A stretch of 64,000 nt of DNA from Asterias rubens (GCF_902459465.1 NC_047076.1:8440146-8504145); one strand, 5' to 3'; positions 40,947 to 53,210 are shown, counted from the first letter of the stretch. Notes: a model not told the origin generated them from the sequence alone. Made by a program: numbers and translations.

Positions 40947-41054
40947 GTGCACTTTGACAAGGATCAATTTGAAACTCGACCAAAGGATTGAAAGTTTAGG
41001 CTGACTGCTGTCCCAACCATCTTCCCTCACTGCAAAGTATCCAAACTAAACTGA
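40947..41054 (+). pseudogene. THAP-domain exon fragment with an in-frame stop
   Basis: THAP is a zinc-dependent DNA-binding domain derived from P-element-like transposases. After a TTTACAG acceptor the frame reads VHFDKDQFETRPKD, a stop (TGA, 40989-40991), then KFRLTAVPTIFPHCK in the same frame. HF followed by an acidic stretch and FE is the second half of the C2CH finger, and AVPTIFP is the characteristic C-terminal block. The first half of the domain was not found in the window. The stop means a dead copy, unless the true product ends there. Confidence 0.65.
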
Positions 41055-41227
41055 TAAAGAAGTCGCCCCGATGCAGATTGCACATGCCCATCATGACATG
41101 CATAACGGAAGAAGGTAGCAAAGCAACATCAGCCTATAGCATTCCTACTATGTAGAGCACTACAATGCTCTTCCACTGGAAGTTGTAAATTAAAGGCACT
41201 ATGGACATTATTAGTAACTACTCAAAT

Positions 41228-41885
41228 AGTTTTTTGACCCGGTTAGAACAGCTTTCAATTTTACCACTCTCTTTTAGAAGGGAAATTTGTGATCTTATTT
41301 TGTTTTTTAAATGTAAATACGGTCAAATTGACATAAATGTTAATAGATATGTAAGTTTTAATGTCACACAGGGCCGTCCTGCCACTAGACTGTCTTCTGA
41401 TCCCTTCAAATTATCAGTTCCTCGTTGTAAAACAGAGTCCCATTAGTCGTTTTATTTTCAGCGGATTGTCCCCATGTGGAACCAGCTTCCGCTGTCGGTC
41501 AGATCTAGCGTGTCCTTGTCAGCATTTAAGACTCTTCTTCTCCAATTTTACAGGGACAAGTTTGCATCTGACTTTTCAGCGGATGATGTCTGCACTTGGG
41601 TGTCGCACTGCCATTGCTCTTCTTGTCGTCTGTAATTGTCAGTCCCGCCTTAAAGCGCTCCCTCTTTTTTGTTGTTTGGGTGGTTTTTTGCTATGGGGTG
41701 GGTTTCAGGGGACATTTCTTGTGACAGGACGGCTTTGTAGAGGTGCTGGTCACCTGTTCCTCCTCGTCACTCACTGGCTTGGTATTTTTTATAGCTAATT
41801 TGATTCTTTATTTCTTTATGTATCGATTTGTATTTCTATATTTTTATGCCAGTGTAAAGTCTAATAAAACTAAAACTAAAACTAG
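41228..41885 (+). mobile_element. Non-LTR retrotransposon (LINE), 3' end only
   Basis: The conceptual product shows the C-terminal block after the reverse transcriptase of CR1/L2/Jockey-like elements: RLEQLSILPLSFRRE, DLILFFKCKYG, then a stop (41444-41446), then RIVPMWNQLPLSVRSS and FKTLLLQFYRDKF, ending at 41635. The 3' UTR closes with a (TAAAAC)n tail at about 41864-41883. It is a 5'-truncated insertion with at least one stop, so it is dead. Confidence 0.85.
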
Positions 41886-42168
41886 TTGCTATCATAAAAA
41901 CTTACTTACTTGGTAACGAGCAATGCAGAGCCATTGATAACGTTAAACATTGTGAGAATCAGCTCCCTGTAATGTAACATTTCTCGCTTTAATAATAAAA
42001 GACTTCAGGTCTATTGAAGCTTTTTATTTGGCATCTGAAACCACACAAGTTTGTGCAGTAGAATATTTTTTCTTTCATTATTCTCTTGCAAATAAAATGA
42101 CCAATTGAGTCCAAATTTTCACAGATTTGTTATTTTATTCATATATTATTATGCACCAGGTGAGAATA

Positions 42169-42341
42169 GACCTTTATCATGGTGCAGCCATCTTGAAATT
42201 CTCCCATTGATTTTAATGTTACCGAACCGAGGCTGGAAGAACAAAATAGTCTGGTTCCTATTTGCAAAATGATGATTAGCGTTCAATATTATTATTTGAT
42301 ACGAGGAACAAGACCAAGATAGAGGCATCATGATAAAGGTC
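42169..42341. mobile_element. Mariner-type MITE with TA duplication
   Basis: The element is 173 bp. The ends GACCTTTATCATGGTGC and GCATCATGATAAAGGTC are inverted copies, matching over about 28 bp with five mismatches, and TA stands on each side (42167-42168 and 42342-42343). It sits inside the older MITE. Confidence 0.8.
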
Positions 42342-42360
42342 TAGGCCTACTGGTCTTTAA

Positions 42361-45083
42361 ACAAAACACAATTGTTTGCCCATAAACATGTTTCAAATTT
42401 GTCTGTTGTTACTCACTGTTTTGTAACTAAACAAAGCACTTCAGATTGACATACAGTTCTCTTGGTATAGCAGCAATTTTGTTGTACTACTACCATGAGA
42501 GCAAATGTGAGTGGTTTGATTCCACTGGTGCTTATGTTCAGGATTTGTGAGTTTCAAATTTGCATCGTGATGAAAAGAAAATAAATTGGTGCATGACGAA
42601 AGAAGAGTTAGGTTGTGTGAGGTGACTTATGTTCAACGTACTTTCAATATCTGTTTTTGTTCTTTTTAAACGAGGTTTGCTTGTATTTTCTAGGGTTATT
42701 AACATTTTGCAGTTTTGTTTACAAATTGGCTTTTTCTAATTTCCACACCTGAAGCTACTGGAAAATTTCAGTATTTGGGGGTGGATATGGCATAATCTAA
42801 TGTTACATTACAGCAGCCCGGCATTACATTTAGTTTTTGTTGTTTTAAAAACGCAGGACAAAGAGTGGGGAGGAAACAGTTATATTCCAAAGTTTCCAAA
42901 TTGGTTATCACCACATATGACCTTCTACAATATCTAATGACATTTCCTTTCAAGTGACTGAAAGATGATGTTCCTTCCAAATATTCTGATAAAATAAACT
43001 TTTTGACTGTTAACTTCTCAGGAAAACAACACAATTATTACTTGAGACCTGATTTTAGAGAAGAGGGTGGGCTGAAAATCCTTTGTGACCTCGCTTGAAA
43101 ACTGCACAAGTGTTTGTATAGTTGGAGCAATAGGTTGTCATTTTCTTTCAATATTTTCCTTTAACTTCACTTACCAATTGTGCCCAAATTTGTACAAAAA
43201 ATTGGTATTGTCATGCAAAAGTGACGTTGGGATCAACAAGTGAAAACTGTTCTTTAAACATTTAAAGATTAGTATCCTTAAAAGTAATATTTTTAAAGAC
43301 ATCTAGTGTAGTTTTCAAGAAGAGGTGGGTTTATTCTCAAATTAAAAAAGTTTTAAGCAGGACTGTTTTGTAATTTTTAATGAAGTAAAAAACACGATAC
43401 TGAAATGATTTTATCGTGTACATGATATCAAAGTTCAACTTTAATTTTTCATACTGTAATTTTGTAACAAGATCTTATTCGTGTTATTTTATGCACAGCC
43501 TATGTTGAGATACACCAAGTGAGGAAAATGGTCTTTGACAACTACCAATAGTGTCCATTGTCGTCAAATTAACCCAGCATCTCAAAATCCTTGCTCTATG
43601 ATCTCAACAAGTTGGTTGGCACTTCCAAAGCTCCAATAGATTGGGGGGTTTTTGTAAGCAAAGTTTATTTTTTTGAAAAAAGGTGACCATTTCACGTTAA
43701 TGGTGATTTAAAATTAACGGAGAATTTACCATTAAAGCATAGAGATTTTACATGGTTTGGCTGTCATGTTGACCATAATTGTTCATGTAAACAATGTTAC
43801 CTGAGTTAGTGCCCTCCTATGGTTAGATTAACCTCCGTTCATTGCGAGTTGGTGCGCAGGATAGCATCTGTGGGGGCATTTTTAATGGCTGATGCAGAGG
43901 AATACCGCAATCTCAATAAAGTCTAGCTTCAGTCTGAATTTGCCATGCAGTTAGACTTGACTCAAGTCCCAATCCGGTGCCATCACCAGAAAAACTAGTG
44001 TTTTGTGATGCTCAGCATTCCCTTATACTGTTCCGTATGTTTCTCATGACCACAATTTGAAATTCCAAAATACCTATATTTGAACGGCTGGCAATACTGT
44101 TATATGGCTTGTGTGCTAGTTGGCGCAATAGGCCGAGTTGGATATGGGACGCAGACGCGCTATATTTTATGTATTTTCACGAGCGCGCGTGTGATAACGT
44201 ATTTATCTTCAAGCAAACTTGGCGCGTGACATAGAACACACAAGACGCATGGTAGTGATATTAGCCGTGCAATATAGGTTTTTATCATCACACTCCATTC
44301 TGCCAATCTGATTGGAGGATTAGCGCCTACTTGAAGATAAACTTTTATATCCACAGGCACAGTATCATTTTGTCTAATTTAGATCCCTTAGGCCCTACGC
44401 CTGTACCTAGCTCCTTTCTTTAATATCAAACTTTAAAATAACGCAGTGCCACAATAGTCCGGGGTGGGGGGGGGGGGGCAGAATCTCCTAGGGGATTATT
44501 CACACACCCTGTCAAAGAATAGTAAATTCAGGGGTCTGTCTTTTGCAAGTCTGTTTTTGCGAGTCTGTCTTTCGCAAGTTTGTCTTTTGCGAGTCTGTCT
44601 GTGGCGGGTCTGTCTTTTGAACTGTGTTATGAGAGCGAGTCGTCAATAAAGTCATCAAATACTGAATCTACCTGAACTTGTCTCGTGTGCTTCGGAAGTC
44701 GTTTTTAGTACACTAAATAAGAACCCCATGCTAAACAGCATTGAAACTGTACTTCGAGCTCTAACGTATTACGACACTTATCAAATACTGAATCTTAAGG
44801 TAAACAGACTGGGCATTTTTTTCTTTGCTCAATCCCAATGTTCTTTTTTATACTTGTAGGAATCCTTGAGAAGATGACACTCTGAGATGTGCGGGAAGAT
44901 GTTTGGGGAGGCAGCCCACCAGCAAGGCCTCCCCTGAAATGACTGCTGAAGAGACACGAGTACATAAAGTGCCATAGAAGCTTTACTGTAGTGAAATATT
45001 TGCCATCATCCTGCCAAAACACACATGGTAAGTTGCAGTCAAGTTTGTTGTTATTCTATCTTTAAATAAATTAGCTAACGACA
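42361..45083. other. Gene-poor stretch
   Basis: The part 43490-43560 (GAGATACACCAAGTGAG to ACCAATAGTGTCCATTG) is the right end of a TTAA-type MITE whose left part is not clear. Short frames show no domain. I see no RNA gene. Confidence 0.4.
44534..44622 (+). repeat. 15-bp minisatellite, six diverged copies
   Basis: Units follow GTCTGTCTTTTGCRA with one 14-bp unit. A run of Gs lies just upstream (44461-44479). Confidence 0.8.
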
Positions 45084-45332
45084 GGGCCCAATTTTATGGC
45101 TCTGCTTACCGTAAGCACAGAATCGAGGTTACGGAAGCAGGGAATTCTGTGCTTACAACAAATGTATTTCACAGGTTAGCGGTGATTTTTGGCTTCTGCG
45201 CGTGTGTGCTCCCTGTTACTAGGCATTCTACACTTGCAAGGCTAGTGCAGAAACTTGGCGCTTGCTCGTAAGCAGGGAATCATGATCGTAAGCACAGAAT
45301 TCTGCAGTAAGCAAAGCCATAAAATTGGGCCC
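45084..45332. mobile_element. MITE with GGGCCCAATTTTATGG inverted ends
   Basis: The 26-bp ends GGGCCCAATTTTATGGCT.TGCTTAC match in inverted orientation with one mismatch. GTAAGCACAGAATTC-type motifs repeat inside. No target duplication was found. Confidence 0.8.
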
Positions 45333-45464
45333 AGTACCGCTAACAAAAAGGTTTTACTGAACTCCTGTATTTGAGATTTGTCCAGAATTCAAACTGAGCT
45401 ATCTACATTGTAGACCTTTGTCGGTGTCCCTATTTTGTACATACATCGTTTTAAACTGTCGTTT

Positions 45465-45545
45465 AGCCAGGGATCAGATGACACAGTTGGTTGAAATGTC
45501 TACACGTTATTCTGGAGGTGGTCGGTTCGAGTCCCACTCTAGTCA
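45465..45545 (+). mobile_element. tRNA-derived fragment
   Basis: GACACAGTTGGTTGAAATG resembles a D arm and GGTCGGTTCGAGTCCCACTC a T arm with B box. The anticodon arm does not fold. It is likely a SINE head. Confidence 0.4.
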
Positions 45546-46650
45546 ATTTTGTTTTTCAACTCGAAATTGTTTTCTTTACAGGTCTAAAAGAGACATAAGA
45601 AAATGAGATGATGGAAAACCTCTTCAGTTATTTGTGTTCTGCTCAGATGTTGCCTAGCGACAAGGGATGCTCAGGTAATACTGCTCAGAATTATTATAAC
45701 AACAAATTCTTATGTAAAAGATAAATCGAACATTGAAAGGGGCAGCAGTGTAGACAGACTCGTGAGCAGGCCTGGAATTTCATGTTGGAAGGGCAAGGCC
45801 ATTTGCATTTTGCAAAGGGCACTTCGATGGGAAACTTTTGAAGGGCACCAAGGCCAAGACATGGGGCAATGGAGACCGATGGTCTCCGTAGCCTGCATGT
45901 TATTCCAGGCCTGAGTGCAGATGCTATGGAGAAGGTATTTTGATGGTGTTTATGTAAAACCTTTTATCAAAGTTCGTTGCATCAGAACAACAATGTCAAA
46001 TCTGCATGTAGATCCTGCAAATATTACGAAAGTGCCCCATGCGAAAGCTGTGCAATTTTGTCCATAATTTTAACCATGTCTGATGATGTACACAAAGTCA
46101 AATCTTATTCAAACTATAGCTTATGGTGGCCACCTTAGAAACGCCGTTTTTCTTATGGTCATCCATTTTTCTTATGGTCAGTTGACCATATTATTTGAAC
46201 CGGGAAATCTATTGTGCTGCCTGCACAGGCTATAGGCAGGCATCACCTACCGTGCTATGCTTTGAATCCCTCATAAAAATATATGGAGGGTACTGGAATT
46301 CATGCTTTAAATCTCCCCTTTTCTGGGGGATATTGTGTAATTCCGGATTCCAGACCTTTTGTCCTTAACTTACAAATGATCGAGCAGGTTGCCTTCACTG
46401 TATTTGGCTCAATGAGAGGTTGTCCGAATGGTAGATTATTAATATTAGATTATCATTCTTAGCCAATTGGCCAAGGTTTTACGATAAAGAGTGAACTCAT
46501 ACCTATTTTTAACACAAAACAGAAGTAAGTTCATTATGTTTCCATTAAAGCTGAGGGGTTGGAATGTCTCGATTACCTACAGAGGTGAAGTAACCAATAA
46601 TTATTTCTACTAGTTATTTGGTTTTTCTTTGATTTTTGTTTATCTTGCAG
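45546..46650. other. No gene confirmed; one exon-like piece
   Basis: At 45583-45674 a piece between TTCTTTACAG and GTAATACT holds ATGATGGAAAACC and stays open for 22 codons. It does not join in frame to the exon-like block at 46652. I cannot support it as a gene. Confidence 0.25.
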
Positions 46651-46651
46651 T

Positions 46652-46990
46652 ACTTTGATAACATCTTCTCCACATTGGGAGAGATTGAAAGAGAACAGGT
46701 GATGAGGAGGGTGACTCCAGGAATGCGTCCCCATTACAATGTGAGCATGAGGCGACCACGGACACATGTTTATGCCAGACCGCAACACTGTACTAATGAA
46801 ACTCAATGCATGCATCAAGGACATTCACCAAAGAGCCACTGCAAACAAGATGATGCTAAAGTGCTGCAAAGCATTGGTTCTTCATTTTACATCAAGATTT
46901 TCGCAACAGCCACTTCCAGTCATTTCCATCCCGGTTGGTGATGTGAAACCACTCAACGAAAGCCAGAAATATCTGTGCAGTCATGGATGA
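46652..46990 (+). other. Unrecognised open frames after a splice acceptor
   Basis: Downstream of TATCTTGCAG, one frame reads YFDNIFSTLGEIEREQVMRR and a second frame from 46766 stays open for 74 codons (IKDIHQRATANKMMLKCC) to a stop at 46988. The switch between two protein-like frames suggests a broken last exon or retrocopy. No family is recognised. Antisense frames here look spurious. Confidence 0.25.
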
Positions 46991-48260
46991 ACATCTTCAT
47001 GTATCACTGAAGGGCCATGTCACCACCCTATATATGCCGCTCTTCAGTGACTGTCATCCAAAGATGTTTTAAATTTAGAAAATAATGATCCGCACAAATA
47101 CACCTGGAAATTGTTTGGTTTTCCTTGGCCGTCTTGAACTAACACGATCTGCCATTTTGTTGAAGCAGCAGTTTGACTCCCCAAAATGGCAGACCATCAT
47201 AGTTCACAAAGTATTTGGAAAACCTCACGGTTTTAAAGTACTTTAGTTTAATTATCCACTACTTTTAAATGCTATTCTGTCCAAACTGGTTCATGTCATA
47301 ACAAACTCTTTCATAGCCGAAACTCCCCAAAAGCAATTTATGTGTCTCTAAAAAATGTTGATGAAATAAATGATTGATTGTGATTGCAATTATTGAAGCT
47401 TGAGACTCGAAAACAACAACAAGGTTTTGACAAGTACAAGTATTGAGCCTGACAATTTAATGTTGCCTAATGTCTGAAGGGACACGTCGCTTTTGGGTTG
47501 GGTGTTTTGAGCTTTAGAAAGTGCTTGCTATGAAATAGATGACGTTGGAAATATGTTTTAAAATTAGAAAATAATTATACCCACAAAAATATACCTGGAA
47601 ATTATTTGTTTTTGCTTGTTTTCTCTTGAACTATAACACAGCCTGCCGTTTTTGTTGAAGCAAATTCATGACTCCTCAAAATGGCAGACTATGTAGTTCA
47701 CAGTAAGTATTATGGAATTTTTGACTCCACAAAACACAAAGTAAAAGGAAAACCACACAGTTTTGAGGCACCTTAGTGTAGATAATTACACACAAATCTA
47801 ATTGCAATGTGTCTCTTGAAGAAGGTTATGATGACCATGTGATTGAAAAAGTCTGACTTTTTATTGTTGAATTATCCCACATGCCTAAAGGGGACACGTC
47901 GCTTTCGAGTTGGGTGTTACTGTTTTGGGCTTTAGAAAGTGCTTGCTGTAAAATGGATGTGGTTGAAAATATGTTTTAAAATACAAAAATAATGATCCAC
48001 ACAGATAAAGATGTACCTGGAAATTGTTTGGTTTTCTTTCTATTACTCTCTTGAAGTAACACAGTCTCTCATTTTGTTGAAGCAAATTATGGACTCCTAA
48101 AATGGAGGACTATTTTAGTTTATAAAGTAAATTTACTTTATAGTCAAAATTTCCATTTATGGAAATTTTGACTCCACAAAACACAAATTAAACCACACCG
48201 TTTTGAGGCACCTTTAAGTGTTGATAATTATACACTACTTCCAAAACATGTTTCCAACTA

Positions 48261-48409
48261 GGGCCCTATTTCATAAAGCTGTTAGGCAGAAAACACTTCT
48301 TGACAAATTTACTTGCTATGTTATTTTGGTTGGAAACCTGTTTCTGTTAAGCAATACTTGTCTGTGCTGAGCCAGTTATTTTGCATTTAGGCTTTATTAA
48401 ATTGGGCCC
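48261..48409. mobile_element. MITE with GGGCCC ends, second family
   Basis: The ends GGGCCCTATTTCATAAAG and CTTTATTAAATTGGGCCC are imperfect inverted copies. The interior has GCTGTTAGGCAGAAAAC. It differs from the element at 45084 apart from the first six bases. Confidence 0.65.
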
Positions 48410-48604
48410 AGATTCATATCACCCATGTGGGCAACTCCACACTGATGGACTAAACGGATAATTTTGTAAGACAGGCATCTTTTTTTTTTAACCACAATCC
48501 TCATGTGCTTCTGAATGTACACAGACAAAAATACATGACAACATACTTAATTTTGTTACTAACTATCCAAACTTTCGTTCATTTGTGCCCATAGTGTGGA
48601 TATT

Positions 48605-48808
48605 AGGGACTTTTCGTTTTCGACGACGGATGGTTCTGCGACGGTTGTTCAGCTAAGCGTTGTCGTTTTCAGCACAACGAAGATTCATCCCAAGTACTGT
48701 CGTAGAAATTGAGGGACGACCGTCCTCAAAGCCGACGCATGCGCAGATGACACCAAATGTCATCTTTACCGTTGCAGAACCATCCGTCGTCGAAAACGAA
48801 AAGTCCCT
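48605..48808. mobile_element. 204-bp MITE with 35-bp perfect inverted ends
   Basis: The first 35 bases (48605-48639, beginning AGGGACTTTTCGTTTTCGAC) are perfectly inverted at the end (48774-48808). CpG is frequent in the ends (CGACGACGG). No target duplication is evident. The perfect ends argue for a young copy. Confidence 0.92.
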
Positions 48809-49330
48809 CTGCCCATGTACTGTAACAAATGCTTTCATAGTCCAAAGCATCAAATCTAAAAGCAATGTTTCTCTTGGAGAAACAAGGTTTAATAATAAGT
48901 ACTGAGCCTGGCTTTTTAATGTTGAATTACCTCAGATGCTTAAAGGGACATGTTACATTTGGGTTTGGTGTTTTGTGCTTTAGGAAGTTCTTGCTATGAA
49001 AAGAATAGGCCTACATGGTTGGAAAGATTTTTCAAAAAAAAAAATAAAATTACGCACACATAAAGATACCTGAACATTATTTGGTTTTCTTGTTATACCC
49101 TCTTGAACTAACACAGTCTGCCATTTTGTTGAAGCAAATTCTGAACTCCTCAAATTAGCAGACATTTTTGTTCACAAAGTAATTGGAAAACTTTGCAGTT
49201 TTGAGGCAAATAGTGTGAATGATACTTTTAAAACATGTTTCCCAACCAGATTCATGTCCACAAACACTTCACAGTCTAAAGAGCCAAATATAAAAGCCAT
49301 GTGTTTCTTAAAGTTTTTAATAAATATTAT

Positions 49331-50029
49331 TATTGTTGAAAATTGAGATGTGATGAATTTTTACAAAGACAAATTTTGATTTTGTGTACTGAGCGGCCTG
49401 ACCTTCTAATTGAATTCGGTACATTATACAATTGTTGCACTCTGTGACGGGATCCATGGCGCTTTGTACACCCGAGGGGGGAAATGGAACCCGAGGCGAA
49501 GCCAAGTTAAGCAATACTTATAATTAGAAATATTTCATAAAAATTAAGAACCATAAAAATATGTTTGGCCTATCATTATATTTAAAAAAAGAGGTATGAT
49601 AAGACACAAGTAAAATTCCCCTATAAAGTAGTAGAAATTTTCTTACACAAACTGTAAAGGAAAGTTAATTTTCTAACATTTTGTTTCACTTTAGTTCACC
49701 TAAATTATGCTTTAGAAAGATGTATTTTTTTATCGGGGATTATTATTAATTTCTGAGATAATGCCCAAAAATCATTCTCATTGTTTATTTTAGTTTTACA
49801 CTAGAAACTCATTTTTAAGTTTTCCACACAGTATCCACTATAGAAACATTTAGTTTTACGACTTTTTTTTAAGTGTTACATCTGTAATTCAGTAATTGCT
49901 ATTTACCCAGTTAATATTATTTTTGTAAAAAAAACAAAAACAGATAAAGTATTTGTTTGGTAAATTGAGCGAGGTTAATAAAATCATTGATCAAAAATCA
50001 TGAGTTTATTATTATTGATGACGTTTTTC
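49331..50029. other. No gene seen
   Basis: A segment at 49405-49505 with ATTGTTGCACTCTGTGACGGGATCC and a GC-rich second half looks like part of an interspersed repeat, but no second copy lies in the window. The rest is A/T-rich. Confidence 0.4.
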
Positions 50030-50420
50030 CTCAAGCAGACTTTACTTTATATTATTTCCAATAATTAAGCCATTACATAAAGAATCCTTAATTATTTTCT
50101 TGGGGGCGACTTCGCTGGGGGGGGCGACATTGGCTGGGGGCGACATTGTCAGTAGGCTCTACTTTATATTCTTTCCAATACAATAATTGAATTGGCAAAA
50201 GCCATTATACTAAGAATCCTTACTTATTTTCTTGGGGCGACTTTGCTAGGGGCCGACATTGTCTGTGGGCGACATTGTCAGGGGGCGACTTTGCCAGGGG
50301 GACGACATTGTTTGGGGGCGACATTGTTAGGGGGGGGGGGGACTTTGTAACGACCCGGGGCGAGCCGCTTTGTTGGTGGTGAGCTTGCTAGGTGGCGAGA
50401 TGACCAGCATTCAGAGCCAC
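50030..50420 (+). repeat. G-rich (GGGGGCGACATTG)n stretch with a duplicated flank
   Basis: The motif GGGGGCGACATTG or GGGGCGACTTTG recurs about ten times between 50102 and 50350. A TTTATATT.TTTCCAATA...ATTATTTTCTTGGGG block stands before two of the G-rich parts (50047 and 50161), so a unit of about 115 bp was duplicated. It is strongly G-quadruplex-prone on the plus strand. Confidence 0.8.
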
Positions 50421-50843
50421 CCCCATTCATTTAAGCACCGCCCCGCCCCCGTTCATGTATTTTTTTCCCCGTGAAAGATAAGGCTACTTAGCAAAATGGG
50501 CGTGTTTTACCTTCTTTGCATTAGGGCCATGCGCAACCACCAAGCATGCATGAACATTATATTAATAATGTGCAAGTGCCCATGGACATGTACGTCTGTT
50601 TATAATGGAATACAAGGTGGAGATATCCGAATTCAAATCACAAAGGTAGAGGCTAAGTATGTCAAATCATAGAGCAAGGAAGATTAAAAAAAAAAAAAAA
50701 AACTGTGCTTAATAAACTCAAGAAAGTAAACGACCCGTATATGGACATCACTAGTTTGTTTTCACTCTCAAACCACTGAGGTAGAAATATGCATGGAGGA
50801 AGAAGACTGAGCCATGGAGGTAAATTAATTAATGCTGTAAACC

Positions 50844-50951
50844 ATGACGCGGCGAGAGTTCAAACGAGTTACTCGCCGTCGTCCTAACTTCATAAGGACT
50901 CTTAAAGGTTATCTTTGTGATGGTGAAATCGACGATCTGTTTCTGGGATAA
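50844..50951 (+). other. Small open frame, 35 codons, basic N-terminus
   Basis: It starts ATGACGCGGCGAGAG and is rich in Arg and Lys in its first half, then acidic (CDGEIDDLF). No family is recognised and no splice support exists. It stands in a CpG-containing patch, unusual for this part of the window. Confidence 0.15.
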
Positions 50952-51605
50952 GTCATGGTTTGCCTTATTGAAGTTGTCTTGTTTGATTGTGTGGTAAGGG
51001 CCAACACTATATATAAAGCATCCGTTCAGTTTGGACCTTGTACAATCTTTGGTAGTCTGGCAGGCAAGATACTGCACTGGTCACATGGGAATGTTGACAT
51101 TTTGTGTGATAATTTCCACATAAATCCAAGAGTTATAAAAGTAAAAGCTGATATGAGCCCCTTTCTTCATATCAAAAGTTGATAAACAGATAAGAGTTTG
51201 TGCCCAGATGCTGTATAGGCTTTGACAAGTAGCACAGATGTAAGTGGGACAGTGCAATCTCCATTTTAGTATGAGATTTTATGTAAGTTCTTCCATTATA
51301 GGCTGAGTACAAATCATGCCTGCAGGAAGTCGAGGCTTGGTGGCTCTTTTGTAAACATGTGATGTCACAGGTTATGATAGCATTCAACATCTGAACAAGT
51401 TTTGTTGTTGCTGAAGATTGAAGGACGCCCTCGTTTAATAACCGAAACTAAGGAGGGCGCTGCATAACTAAACCGTGAGTTTCTTTCTTGCATCATCGAT
51501 GTTGATGATGATCCCTCGCATGCAAAGAAGTGCAATGCTGCAATATATATATGCGCGCACACACACACCGTACACGACTGACATACACTAGTTGTTGTAT
51601 TTCAG

Positions 51606-51938
51606 CAGTTTAGTTTTAAGAAACAGGACAGGACTCCTCCCTTCTACTGTGATTTTTGTGAAGCTTCTTCGAAACAGCTACACCATCATGAGAGTTTGAC
51701 TTTGATACTGGTTGGGTTTGGATACAAAGGAACCTGTTTCTGTTTCTACTCTCTTTCAAACTCAAGTCAAAGTGACGGGGGACCGTTGCAGTGGTCTCGT
51801 CTGGTGCAACCGTCACCGCCGGCAGTCGTAGGCCGTGGAAAGTTACAGAGTGGCCGGTGTAGTTGAGCTGCCAGCAGGACCAACAGACTCGGAAGAACAG
51901 CAAGGCGTAGGGTGGATTGGAATGAAAGTTTGAAAGGT
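51606..51938. other. Exon-like stretch, orientation unclear
   Basis: On the plus strand the block lies between TTGTATTTCAG and GTAGGTG, both usable splice sites, and is GC-richer than its surroundings, but it has stops in the frames I checked. On the minus strand it holds a frame of about 105 codons (within 51616-51993) without a recognised domain. A noncoding plus-strand exon is as likely as a minus-strand coding piece. Confidence 0.25.
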
Positions 51939-52940
51939 AGGTGTAATTATTGATATAAAATGTTGAACTGACATGGTTGAGCCAACCATACACATTCAGT
52001 CTACAACAAACAATGAATTCTTTGGTAGAATCATATGTGATGGAGATGTAGAATGGACAAATGGTTGAAATAAAGACAATTTATTTAAAAACTTGTTTTA
52101 ATTGATAAAACTTTTTTATTTATTTTAATTTTAAAATGTTCAACTATTTTTGTTTGTAAATGTATTGTTTTTGTACCGATAAATAATATTTAATAATAGT
52201 ATTAATAACTAGACAGAGTCAGAGATGTTTTGGCACTCAACAGACCCGCAGTCATTATTCTTTTGTATTACTTATTAGCCCCATGCAACACAGCACCTTG
52301 TTCGCTGGGCTACTTACTTGTTTTGACTCTCTTTTTTTAACACCGGTCTTGTAATTTTACAGCCATTATAAACTTATTTTTTCAAGCTTTTTTGATGGGC
52401 AAAAAAATGTTAGTACAGCGAAAAACTGTCTGACCCTGTAAACGATTTCAATATCACATACATTTCATGCTTTATTGTGTAATGTCACTCAACCTTGTAA
52501 GTTATTATTATTAAAACATACTTTATGATGCAGTACTGACTTTGAACGTAGTACGCACGTCATGGCGGCATTCCATCCTTTCTGTCATGTGATTGTGGAG
52601 ATTGGAGAGGCGTTTACAAAGCCAAGCATACAACACCCTCCAAATATGCGGGATATCATCCAGCTGTTACTATAACCCTTACAATTCCACAGAAGTTCTT
52701 CATAATGCACCATTTGACTCCCTCCCTATAGTCACAGTTGCAGGGGTGTCAACACCACTCAGCTGTACAAAATTTGTTGGTGATTATAAAAGTTTAATTG
52801 TGAAAAAGGTATTTGAAACCTTGTATGAGGCTACTGTTTGACCGTGCACAAAAAAATATATGGATAATTCGAGACTAAGGTTTTATGCTTGGCTAGAGCA
52901 TAGAGTATAAAGAGTGGGATCGTTGGGAGCAGAGCATTAA

Positions 52941-53210
52941 AGGCAGTGGACACTATTGGTAACTACTCAAAATAATTATTAGCATAAAACCTTTCTTGGT
53001 GACAATTAATGGGGAGAAGTTGATGGTATAAAACATTGTGAGAAACGGCTTTCTCTGAAGTGCCATGGTTTTCAAGAAAGAAGTAATTTTCCACAAATTT
53101 CGACGACCGATTGAGCCCAAATTTTCACAGGTTTGTTATTTTATGCATATGGTGAGATACACCAACTGTGAAGGCTAGTCTTTGACAATTACCAATAGTG
53201 TCCACTGCCT
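52941..53210. mobile_element. TTAA-type palindromic MITE
   Basis: TTAA at 52937-52940, then AGGCAGTGGACACTATTGG; the end CCAATAGTGTCCACTGCCT is followed by TTAA at 53211-53214. It is 270 bp because the central hairpin present in the 38229 copy is deleted. Confidence 0.93.

Larger units (their letters stand above)
41194..42360. mobile_element. Old TTAA-type MITE carrying two nested insertions
   Basis: The left end is TTAA (41190-41193) then AGGCACTATGGACATTATTAG. Internal family sequence resumes at about 41886 (GGTAACGAGCAATGCAGAGC) after the LINE fragment, and again after 42343 (CTACTGGTCTTT). The right terminus is missing. Confidence 0.7.
47060..49330. repeat. Decayed tandem repeat, four or more copies of a ~430-bp unit
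   Basis: The sequence TACCTGGAAATT.TTTGGTTTTC, followed by CTTGAACTAACACAGTCTGCC, ATTTTGTTGAAGCA and GACTCC..AAATGG, recurs at about 47100, 47590, 48012 and 49065. Each unit later has AAGGGACACGTCGCTTT or a variant. Copies are diverged, and MITEs (48261, 48605) inserted between the third and fourth. Confidence 0.75.

Noticed and set aside
46573-46824. Minus-strand 83-codon frame
   Set aside because: It is antisense to the better-supported plus-strand exon-like stretch and has no recognisable feature.
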